From positions 124,001 to 188,000 of the forward strand of contig NZ_JABVEC010000017.1 in assembly GCF_014323705.1 (NCBI RefSeq): a DNA stretch of 64,000 bases, written 5' to 3'. Each line of letters begins with the position of its first letter. Positions within the stretch are counted from its first letter, which is position 1. The DNA comes from Actinomadura alba (lineage in GTDB: Bacteria > Actinomycetota > Actinomycetes > Streptosporangiales > Streptosporangiaceae). The notes under the pieces were generated by a model. That model made no database searches and was not told where the DNA came from. It worked only from the letters and a program-made list of their open reading frames with translations. The translations under genes and the position numbers were made by a program. Shown piece by piece: positions 44,092 to 51,487 of this stretch.

Positions 44092-45519
44092 TCAGCGCCC
44101 CGCCACCGGCAGCCCGGTGATCGCGCTGATCAGGTCGGCCGCGCGTGCCACGGCCGCGGCGGGACTCCGCCGCCTCGTGATCACGTCCTCCGTCATGGCC
44201 TGGAGCTGCGCCGACACGAGCGCGTACACGGGCGACGACGGCCGTACGACCATGTGGTCGAGCATCGCCGCGGTGTGCGCGTGGAACGGCGACGCGGCGG
44301 CGATGGCGGTCAGCGCCGAGCGGCGCGGCGGCAGCTGGCCGGTGCGCGTGCACAGCCGGATCAGCGCGTCCGGCTCGACCGCCGCCCGCAGCACCCGCAT
44401 CGCCAGGCCGGGCCGCTTCGCCTGCCGGGGAACGCAGTAGACCATGCCGCCGGACAGGACGCCCGAGCCGCCGTGCGGGCCGGGCGGCATCGGGGCGAAC
44501 ACGAACCGCTCGTACACCTCGTCCATACCGATACCGGCCTCGGCCGCGATCTCCTCGGCGTCGTAGCTGCCGCCCAGGCAGATCCCGGCCGCGCCCTTCG
44601 CGAGCAGCCGGGCCGCGTGGTGCTTGTCGTAGCCGGTCACCTCGGGCGGCAGCGCGCCGTCGTCCACGAGCCGCCGCAGGAAGCGCATCGCCTCGACCGC
44701 GGCCGGGCCGTCCAGGGTGACCGCGTCCGGCGCCAGCACGGTGGCGCCGTTGGACGCGAGCAGTGCGGTCAGGCAGTACGTCGTCGTCTCGGCGGCGGCC
44801 GGCCCGCCGGACATGACCAGCGGCCGGAAGTCCCGCGCCCGCCCGGTCGTGAGCCGGCGGGCCAGGGTCCGCAGCCCCCGCCAGTCCGCCGGGGGCTCGG
44901 AGCCCTCGAGGAGATCGCGCCGGAACCACAGACCGGCGGCATCGGCGTGGGCGTGGACGGCGAGGGTGCGCCCGCCGAACCGATACGCCTCCGCGAAGGG
45001 CGGGAGGAAGTCCGTGTCGTGCTCACGGGCGATCCAATCCGCGTCGAGGTCGTCGAGGGGCATGAGGAACCCCGACCTCGCGAACTCGGCGAGGTGCACC
45101 GAGTCGACCACGGCCAGGTCGGGACCGTTCCCCTCGGCGATCGCGCGGAGCAGCACGTCGTGTACGTGGGGCAGCTCGACCGCGGTGATCGACAGGGTGG
45201 CGTCGTGGCCCGCCGCCTCACGCAGGTGATCCGGCCAGGCGCCACCGGGAGCGACGAGGCGGAGCTCGGGCGCCTGCGCACGGCCCCGGCGCAGCCAGCC
45301 GGGATTGACGAATGTGCCGCGGCGGCGCCGGCGCAGCACGACCCCCTCGTGGGCGAGCTCGGACAGCGCCCTCGTCACGGGCGTGCGGCTCAACCCGTAC
45401 CGCTCGCACAGCTCGTGCTCGGTCGGCAGCCGGCCGTCGGTGCCGTAGGTCCCGCTGCGGATCTCCTCCAGCAGACGCATCTTGAGCTGGTAGTACAGCG
45501 GGGTCGGCTGGCTCTCCAT
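44092..45519 (-). CDS. GntR-type regulator fused to a solute-binding-protein domain
   Basis: A 475-residue one-component regulator. Residues 1-75 are a GntR winged helix (PLYYQLKMRLLEEIRSGTYG, LPTEHELCERYGLSRTPVTR). Residues about 85-440 resemble an SBP_bac_1 fold without signal peptide (GPDLAVVDSVHLAEFARSGF, AAGLWFRRDLL, GAAGICLGGSYD). The usual GntR effector domain (UTRA or FCD) is therefore replaced by a sugar-binding-protein fold. It lies between the importer operon and the divergent GH76 gene and most likely senses the imported sugar. Confidence 0.88.
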   Translation of the reverse strand: MESQPTPLYYQLKMRLLEEIRSGTYGTDGRLPTEHELCERYGLSRTPVTRALSELAHEGVVLRRRRRGTFVNPGWLRRGRAQAPELRLVAPGGAWPDHLREAAGHDATLSITAVELPHVHDVLLRAIAEGNGPDLAVVDSVHLAEFARSGFLMPLDDLDADWIAREHDTDFLPPFAEAYRFGGRTLAVHAHADAAGLWFRRDLLEGSEPPADWRGLRTLARRLTTGRARDFRPLVMSGGPAAAETTTYCLTALLASNGATVLAPDAVTLDGPAAVEAMRFLRRLVDDGALPPEVTGYDKHHAARLLAKGAAGICLGGSYDAEEIAAEAGIGMDEVYERFVFAPMPPGPHGGSGVLSGGMVYCVPRQAKRPGLAMRVLRAAVEPDALIRLCTRTGQLPPRRSALTAIAAASPFHAHTAAMLDHMVVRPSSPVYALVSAQLQAMTEDVITRRRSPAAAVARAADLISAITGLPVAGR

Positions 45520-45540
45520 CCGCCTCCTCGTGCCTTCGCT

Positions 45541-45588
45541 GTCTCGGGCGCTGTCTCGGGCTCTGTCTCGGGCGCCGTCTCGGGCGGC
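45541..45588. repeat. 12-bp tandem repeat in the GntR-GH76 divergent promoter region
   Basis: Four units of GTCTCGGGC plus three variable bases, starting 22 bases upstream of the GntR gene start. It would lie in the regulator's leader and could affect its expression. The rest of the 45520-45736 gap holds an AT-rich stretch (TATTTTGTCTTTATTGTCAC) that probably contains the GH76 promoter. Confidence 0.8.
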
Positions 45589-45736
45589 GTCGCCACGCGG
45601 GAGCTTGCGCTCGCTGCGCCGGTGCCGACTGAGCCTTTACCGTCACCTATTTTGTCTTTATTGTCACTGCAGAGTGTCGTTGGTCGGTCGTTGTCGAACG
45701 TCGCTGTCACCCGTCGCCGCGGGAAGGATGAATGCG

Positions 45737-46951
45737 ATGAGACGGTTGCTCGCTCGTCTGCGCTGGATCGTGGCCTTCACAAGTGTCCTACTCGGCGGCG
45801 CGATCGGTGCGGGAGGAGTCCCCCCGGCGGCCGCGGACCTGGCCGATGTCCCGGGCGGACAGCGGGCGGCGGCCCGTGCCGAGGCCTCCTATCGGGCGAT
45901 GCGGCGCTTCCTCGAGACCGATCGGGGGCTGTACCTCGAAACGAGTCCGCGTGCGGAGGGCGGCAACCCGTACTCCTATGTCTGGCCGTACTCGCAGGCG
46001 ATGGCCGGCGCGCTCACGATGGCCGGGCTGCGCGACGGGAGGCGGTACGCCGGCGACGTGGCCGATCGGCTGCGTGCTCTGGAGCTCTACTGGAACCCGG
46101 AGACCGACCCGCCGGGCTACGACTCGTACGTGCGGCCGCCGCTCGGACAGGGCGGGGACAAGTTCTACGACGATAACGAGTGGATCGGCCTGGCGCTCGT
46201 CCAGCACCACAAGCGGACCGGCGACGCGGCCGCACTGGCGCGCGCCGAGCGGATCTTCGACCTGGTGGTCCACGGCTGGGACACCGATCCCTCGAACCCG
46301 TGTCCGGGCGGCGTCTTCTGGACCCAGGCGCCGTGGAGCCAGGACCGCAACACGGTGTCGAACGGACCGGGCGCGGAACTGGGCCTGCACCTCTACCTGC
46401 TGACGAAGCGGCCCGAGTACCTCGCGTGGGCGAAGCGGATGTTCGACTGGACGAACGCCTGCATGCTCGCGCCGAACGGCCTGTACTGGGACCACATCGA
46501 CCTCGCCGGCCGGATCGACACGACCCAGTGGTCGTACAACCAGGGCGTAATGCTCGGCTCGGCGGCCCTTTTGTACAAGGCCACCGGCGATCACCGGTAC
46601 CTCGATCGGGCGCGTGACATCGCCACCGCCGCGATCGCCTTCTACAGCGAGGACGACCGCTGGTTCACCCAGCCGGCCCGGTTCAACGCGATCTTCTTCA
46701 AGAATCTGCTGATCCTCGACGGCGTGGCGCCCGGCCCGTCGCACCGCCGCGTCATGAAGGAGTACGCGGACCGGGTCTGGACCGAGGTCCGCGACCCACG
46801 GACCGGCATCTTCCCGGTACGGGATCTGGAAAGTGGTCTGTTCGACTTCTCGGGCGGCGGCGATCAGGTGACCCTGCTGGAACAGGCCGCGATGGTGCAG
46901 ATCTATGGCCTGCTGGGATGGTCGCCGCGGGACTATCCGCTGCTCGCCTGA
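45737..46951 (+). CDS. secreted alpha-1,6-mannanase, GH76
   Basis: A 404-residue extracellular enzyme that cuts the alpha-1,6-mannan backbone of fungal or yeast mannan. I choose ATG 45737, nine bases after GGAAGG; an ATG at 45728 abuts that site. Residues 1-33 are a signal peptide. The (alpha/alpha)6 fold is indicated by repeated helices, and the paired catalytic Asp145-Asp146 is in DKFYDDNEWIGLA. Other family marks are YSYVWPYSQAMAGAL and WSYNQGVMLGSAALL. It is divergent from the GntR gene and supplies oligosaccharides to the importer at 40827-43954. Confidence 0.93.
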   Translation: MRRLLARLRWIVAFTSVLLGGAIGAGGVPPAAADLADVPGGQRAAARAEASYRAMRRFLETDRGLYLETSPRAEGGNPYSYVWPYSQAMAGALTMAGLRDGRRYAGDVADRLRALELYWNPETDPPGYDSYVRPPLGQGGDKFYDDNEWIGLALVQHHKRTGDAAALARAERIFDLVVHGWDTDPSNPCPGGVFWTQAPWSQDRNTVSNGPGAELGLHLYLLTKRPEYLAWAKRMFDWTNACMLAPNGLYWDHIDLAGRIDTTQWSYNQGVMLGSAALLYKATGDHRYLDRARDIATAAIAFYSEDDRWFTQPARFNAIFFKNLLILDGVAPGPSHRRVMKEYADRVWTEVRDPRTGIFPVRDLESGLFDFSGGGDQVTLLEQAAMVQIYGLLGWSPRDYPLLA

Positions 46952-47012
46952 GCACCTCCGAAGAGGACCGGCTCGGTGGCCCGGCCGCGGGCGCGGACAG
47001 TACCGCCGACGT

Positions 47013-47054
47013 CACCGCGGACCCGCCGGCCGGCGGCTGAGGAGGTCCGCGGTG
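47013..47054. terminator. hairpin terminator between converging genes
   Basis: Perfect 11-bp arms (CACCGCGGACC at 47013-47023, complement at 47044-47054) with a 20-base GC-rich loop that is itself partly palindromic. It lies between the ends of the GH76 and ATPase genes. Confidence 0.65.
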
Positions 47055-47067
47055 CCGGGCGGTCTTC

Positions 47068-47904
47068 TCACGCGTCGGTGAGGCCGAGCCGCTTGACCTC
47101 GGCCGAGAGCTCCTCCGCCGCGCCGCTCTCGATGCCTTCGAGCTCGTGGGCGAGTTGCTCGAGCTCCGCTCCACCGGCCATCAGCGCGGTCAGTTCCTCG
47201 CGGGTGACCTCGTCCTTGCGGTGGTAGCCGATACCGCGCCCGCGCTTGAGGAGCAGGAAGCGGTCCCCCACCGGGTAGGCGTGGTGCGGGTTGTGGGTGA
47301 TGAAGATGACGCCGAGACCGCGCTCGCGGGCCCGCACGATGTAGCGCAGCACCACGCCCGCCTGCTTGACGCCGAGCGCCGCGGTCGGCTCGTCCAGGAT
47401 CAGCACCTTGGCACCGAAGTGCACGGCGCGGGCGATCGCCACGCACTGCCGCTCACCGCCGGACAGGGTGCCGATGGGCTGGTCGACGTCGCGCAGGTCG
47501 ATGCCCATCTCCAGTAGCTCCGACTTGGTGGTACGCCGCATGAAGTCGATGTCGAGCCGGCCGATGCCCCTGCGCCGCTCGGACCCGAGGAAGAAGTTCC
47601 GCCAGACCGGCATGAGCGGGACGACCGCGAGGTCCTGGTAGACGGTGGCGATGCCGCGGTCGAGGGCGTCGCGCGGCGAGCCGAACCGGACCTCCTCTCC
47701 CGACACCTCGTAGGTACCGGAGTCGTGGCGGTGCAGGCCCGAAACGATCTTGATGAGCGTGGACTTGCCGGCGCCGTTGTCGCCGAGCACGCACACGACC
47801 TCGCCCGCGGACACCTCGAGTGAGACGTCCTGCAGGGCGATGATGTTGCCGTAGTGCTTGCCGACCCCGGCCAGCCGGACCAGCGGTGCTCGCGTCTCAC
47901 TCAT
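47068..47904 (-). CDS. sugar ABC transporter ATP-binding protein (single-domain, CUT2)
   Basis: A 278-residue ATPase of the ribose/inositol class. ATG 47904 has GGAGG eight bases upstream and overlaps the permease stop. Walker A is GDNGAGKST, signature LSGGERQCVAIARAV, Walker B VLILDEPTAALG and the H-loop FITHNPHH. It is half the size of RbsA; such single-domain forms (FrcA type) work as homodimers. Last gene of the operon. Confidence 0.93.
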   Translation of the reverse strand: MSETRAPLVRLAGVGKHYGNIIALQDVSLEVSAGEVVCVLGDNGAGKSTLIKIVSGLHRHDSGTYEVSGEEVRFGSPRDALDRGIATVYQDLAVVPLMPVWRNFFLGSERRRGIGRLDIDFMRRTTKSELLEMGIDLRDVDQPIGTLSGGERQCVAIARAVHFGAKVLILDEPTAALGVKQAGVVLRYIVRARERGLGVIFITHNPHHAYPVGDRFLLLKRGRGIGYHRKDEVTREELTALMAGGAELEQLAHELEGIESGAAEELSAEVKRLGLTDA

Positions 47905-48956
47905 TCCGACACCTCCGCGCGGCGCCGGACCACCAGGTTGACCACCGTGGCGATCAAGAGCATCGCGCCCAGGAAGAACTTGAACCAGTCCGGGTTCCAC
48001 TCGGCGTAGACGATGCCCTTGTTGGTCATCCCGAAGATGAAGGCGCCGATGGCGGCCCCGATCGCGGAGCCGTACCCACCGGTCAGCAGGCAGCCGCCGA
48101 TGACCGCGCAGATGATGTAGAAGAACTCGTTGCCGACGCCTTCACCGGACTGTACGGAGTCGAAGGCGAAGAGCAGGTGCATGCCGGAGAACCAGGCCGT
48201 GAAGGCGACGCCCATGAACAACGCGATCTTCGTCTTGGCCACGGGCACGCCGACCGCCCGGGCGCTCGGGGCCGATCCGCCCACCGCGAAGACCCAGTTG
48301 CCGGCCCGGGTGCGCAGCAGCAGCCAGGTCGCCACCGCCACCATGGCCAGCCACCACAGAACGGTGATCTTGACCTGGATGCCGAAGAGCGTGAGGTCGG
48401 AGGCGAACACCTGCTTGGCGGCCGAGAAGCCGGACATGTCGGAGATCGAGGGGGTCGCCACGTTGTCGCTGATCGCCTTCGTGACGCCGAGGTTCGCGCC
48501 GGCCAGCATGAAGAAGGTGCCGAGGGTGACGATGAAGCTCGGCAGCCCGGTCTTCACGTACAGCAGTCCGTTGACGAATCCGAGGGCCAGCGTGACCGCC
48601 AGCGAGACGGCGACGCCGACCCAGATGTTCAGGCTGAACTGGTAGCTGAACATCGACGCGACGAGGGCCGAGGTCGTCACCATGACGCCGGCCGACAGGT
48701 CGAACTCACCACCGATCATGAGCAGCGAGACCGACACCGCCATGATCCCGAACGTCGAGCTGGCGTACAGGATGGTGGAGAAGGCGTTCGCCGTCAGAAA
48801 CGTGTCGGCGGTGAGGCCGAAGAAGACGAACAGCGCGAGCGCGCCGATCAGCGCGCCGATCTCGGGACGGCCGAGGAGCCGGCGGAGCGGTGACTTGCGG
48901 GTGACGCGCTCGTCCAGCTTCACAGGCTGGGCGGGTTGCGCGACGGTCTGGTTCAC
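47901..48956 (-). CDS. sugar ABC transporter permease (RbsC/FrcC type)
   Basis: A 351-residue permease of the CUT2 family with eight to ten hydrophobic segments. Family marks are GGEFDLSAGVMVTTSALVA, GFVNGLLYVKTGLPSFIVTL and GGYGSAIGAAIGAFIFGM. It works with the ATPase at 47068 and the binding protein at 49012. Confidence 0.93.
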   Translation of the reverse strand: MNQTVAQPAQPVKLDERVTRKSPLRRLLGRPEIGALIGALALFVFFGLTADTFLTANAFSTILYASSTFGIMAVSVSLLMIGGEFDLSAGVMVTTSALVASMFSYQFSLNIWVGVAVSLAVTLALGFVNGLLYVKTGLPSFIVTLGTFFMLAGANLGVTKAISDNVATPSISDMSGFSAAKQVFASDLTLFGIQVKITVLWWLAMVAVATWLLLRTRAGNWVFAVGGSAPSARAVGVPVAKTKIALFMGVAFTAWFSGMHLLFAFDSVQSGEGVGNEFFYIICAVIGGCLLTGGYGSAIGAAIGAFIFGMTNKGIVYAEWNPDWFKFFLGAMLLIATVVNLVVRRRAEVSE

Positions 48957-49011
48957 GGGGGGTGCACTCCTTCCTGCCGAGGACGGGGCGCCCTGCGGGC
49001 GCCCCGTGGGA

Positions 49012-50001
49012 TCAGCGAGTTCCCCGGTCGGCGAACGGAGCGATGGCGTCCGCCGTGTCCTTGGTGACGATGGCCGGGCCCGTCAGCACCGGCCGGCCGC
49101 CCCCGATCACGTTGCCGTTGGTCTTGTAGAGCCATAGCTCGTCCACGGCGCCGTACCCCTGGAGGTAGGGCTGCTGGTCGACCGCGAACTGGATCGAGCC
49201 GTCCTTCAGCGCCGTGATGAGCTGCTTGTTCATGTCGAAGGTGGCCACCTTGGCCGAGCTGCCGACCTCCTTGGCCGAGTCGACGGCCGTCGCTGCGAAC
49301 GGCGCGCCGAGTGTGAGGATGGCGTCGGTGTCCTTCGCGGCCTGGAGCTTGGCAGTGATCGACGACTTCACCTGCGGCATGTTCGAGCCCTGGACGAACA
49401 GGTTCTCCATCTGCCCCTTGAAGGTCTTCTTCGCCCCGGCGCAGCGGTCCTCGAGCCCGACGTTGCCCTGCTCGTGGATGACGCAGACGGCCTTCTTGGC
49501 GCCCAGCTTGTTGAACTCCTCACCGGCCGCCTCGCCGGCCACCGTCTCGTCCTGACCGAAGTGGACGAGTGCGCCGTACTCCGCGGACTGGGCGGCTCCC
49601 GAGTTGATGGTCACGACCGGGATCTTGGCGTCGGTGGCCTTCTTCAGCACGTCCTTCAGCGCCTCGGGCTTGGCCAGGGTGACGATGATGCCGTCGACCT
49701 TCTGGTCGATGGCCGCCTGGACGAGCTGGGCCTGCTTGCCGCCCTCGGGGTCCGCCGAGTAGAGGAAGTCCACGTTGTCCTTGGCGGCGGCCGCCTTCGC
49801 GCCCTTCTGCACGATGTCCCAGAACGTGTCGCCCTGAGCCGAGTGCGTCACCATGGCGATCTTGAGCCGGGGACCGCCGCCGGCGGCGGTCTTGCTCTCC
49901 TCCTCCGCGGCCTCCTTGCCTCCGGAGCTGCTACACGAGCTCAAGGCGAGAACACCCACCAGGGCGACGGCGGCCAGACCTCCGGTCGCGAATCGCTTCA
50001 T
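49012..50001 (-). CDS. periplasmic-type sugar-binding lipoprotein (RbsB family)
   Basis: A 329-residue Peripla_BP_4 protein. I choose ATG 50001 (MKRFATGGLAAVAL), with AAGGAGAAGAG upstream. The lipobox is LSSC, followed by a Ser/Lys/Glu linker. The body (KIAMVTHSAQGDTFWDIVQK, VDGIIVTLAKPEALKDVLKK, VGLEDRCAGAKK) fits ribose/fructose/inositol-binding proteins. The linked dehydrogenase hints at an inositol-type substrate, but the binding residues cannot be read with certainty. Confidence 0.92.
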   Translation of the reverse strand: MKRFATGGLAAVALVGVLALSSCSSSGGKEAAEEESKTAAGGGPRLKIAMVTHSAQGDTFWDIVQKGAKAAAAKDNVDFLYSADPEGGKQAQLVQAAIDQKVDGIIVTLAKPEALKDVLKKATDAKIPVVTINSGAAQSAEYGALVHFGQDETVAGEAAGEEFNKLGAKKAVCVIHEQGNVGLEDRCAGAKKTFKGQMENLFVQGSNMPQVKSSITAKLQAAKDTDAILTLGAPFAATAVDSAKEVGSSAKVATFDMNKQLITALKDGSIQFAVDQQPYLQGYGAVDELWLYKTNGNVIGGGRPVLTGPAIVTKDTADAIAPFADRGTR

Positions 50002-50154
50002 CAATCTCTTCTCCTTGTCTCGGGAACTCGGAAAGTGGTCGTCACGCGTCCGATCACCCCGATGGCCCTTGATGATGACCGGCGAACCTACGCCAAATCC
50101 AGGAAACGCGAACAAATCCGGACGTCTCAGGGACGCGGCCCTGCAGATCGTCCG

Positions 50155-51183
50155 TCAGCCACCCGCCCTGACGGCGGCGACCCGGACGGCGGCGACCCGG
50201 ACGGCCGCGCCTTCGCGCCTGGAGCGTTCACAGGCCTCGGCGACGTAGAAGGCCTCCAGTGCCTCCTCCGGCGTGCAGGGGTTCTCGATGCGGCCAGCGA
50301 CCAGCTCGGTGAAGGCCCGCAGCTCGGCCGCGTAGGCGTCGGCGAAGCGTTCCTGGAAGCTCCCGTAGACGTTGCCGCCACCGGTCTCCTGGGCTCGCGT
50401 GAGAGGGGTGCGCTCGTCCAGGCCCGCGACGATGCTGTCCTTGGAACCGAGCACCTCGAGCCGGGCGTCATAGCCGGCGGCGTTGTAGCGGCTCGCCGAG
50501 ATCAGCGCGAGAGTGCCGTCGTCGAGCGTGAGCACGGCGGCCGCCGTATCGGCGTCACCGGATTCGCGGAAGATCTCATCCCCCCGGTTGGCGCCCACGG
50601 CCATCACCTCGACGACCTCGTGCCCGGTGACGAAGCGGATGCTGTCGATGTCGTGCACCGCGCAGTCCCGGAAGATTCCGCCCGAGACCGGGATGAACTC
50701 CCTGGGTGGGGGTGCTGGGTCGAGCGTGCACGACCGTACGGTGTGCAGCCAGCCGAGCCGCCCGGTCACCACCGCGTCACGCGCCGCGGTGTAGCCGGCG
50801 TCGAAGCGGCGCTGAAAACCCACCTGGACCGGGATGCGCGCCTCGCGCACCGCCTCGATGACGTCGAGCGTCCCGGCGATGTCGGGTGCGACGGGCTTCT
50901 CACAGAACACCGGCAGGCCCACGGCGGCGGCGCGTTTGACCAGCTCGGTGTGGGCGTTGGTGGCCGCCGCGACGACGAGCCCGTCCAGACCGGCGCCGAA
51001 CAGCTCGTCCACGGTCCCGGCCGCCCGCACCGAGCCGGCCCGGCCCTTCAGGGCCGAGGCGACTTCGGCCGCCCGGCGCTCGTCGGCGTCGGCGATCAGC
51101 AGCGACTCGACCTCGGAGAGCACGCTGAGCGTCGCGGCGTGGCTCGCTCCGATCCGTCCCGCACCGGCCAGCCCAATCCTCAT
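50155..51183 (-). CDS. Gfo/Idh/MocA oxidoreductase, inositol 2-dehydrogenase-like
   Basis: A 342-residue NAD(P)-dependent sugar or inositol dehydrogenase. The Rossmann motif GLAGAGRIG is at residues 4-12, the conserved FCEKPVA near residue 95, and the catalytic stretch GGIFRDCAVHDIDSIRF (Asp and His) near residue 175. These match the IolG-like subgroup. The C-terminus carries two VRVAA repeats encoded by a 15-bp duplication (50169-50200). It is the first gene of the operon with the CUT2 importer; a LacI-type palindrome lies just upstream. Confidence 0.88.
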   Translation of the reverse strand: MRIGLAGAGRIGASHAATLSVLSEVESLLIADADERRAAEVASALKGRAGSVRAAGTVDELFGAGLDGLVVAAATNAHTELVKRAAAVGLPVFCEKPVAPDIAGTLDVIEAVREARIPVQVGFQRRFDAGYTAARDAVVTGRLGWLHTVRSCTLDPAPPPREFIPVSGGIFRDCAVHDIDSIRFVTGHEVVEVMAVGANRGDEIFRESGDADTAAAVLTLDDGTLALISASRYNAAGYDARLEVLGSKDSIVAGLDERTPLTRAQETGGGNVYGSFQERFADAYAAELRAFTELVAGRIENPCTPEEALEAFYVAEACERSRREGAAVRVAAVRVAAVRAGG

Positions 51184-51204
51184 AGTGCCTCCACTTCAGC
51201 GTGG

Positions 51205-51216
51205 TGGAACGTTCCA
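51205..51216. promoter_or_regulatory. LacI-family-type palindrome TGGAACGTTCCA
   Basis: A perfect 12-bp palindrome with a central CG, 21 bases upstream of the dehydrogenase start. This form (TGNNNCGNNNCA) is typical of LacI-family operators, and the position suggests repression of the dehydrogenase-importer operon. No LacI gene is in the window. The rest of the 51184-51487 gap contains only this site, AT-rich promoter-like sequence around 51290, and the lon terminator. Confidence 0.55.
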
Positions 51217-51406
51217 GGACGTCCAGCATGACGGGACGTGTGACCTAGAACAAGGCTTAGTCCGATAGCCGAAGCATTACCGCTTCGACATATTTCGGGC
51301 ACCGCCTTTCTACCTGCTCAACCAAACAGTAGTTCGGTAAGCGTCGAACGGTCATGGCCACGGTCGGCCACCGGAAGGGCGCGCGGGCCGGCACCCCCAC
51401 GACGCA

Positions 51407-51447
51407 GTGTGCCGCCGGCGCGGGATCGACCCGCACCGGCGGCACAC
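51407..51447. terminator. strong hairpin terminator downstream of lon
   Basis: Arms GTGTGCCGCCGG (51407-51418) and CCGGCGGCACAC (51436-51447) pair perfectly, with a further GCGGG/CCCGC inside after a single C-A mismatch, leaving the loop ATCGA. It lies 40 bases beyond the lon stop. Confidence 0.8.
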
Positions 51448-51487
51448 CACTGAGGACGGACGCGAAGCGGCCGGTCAGGACCGCCGC

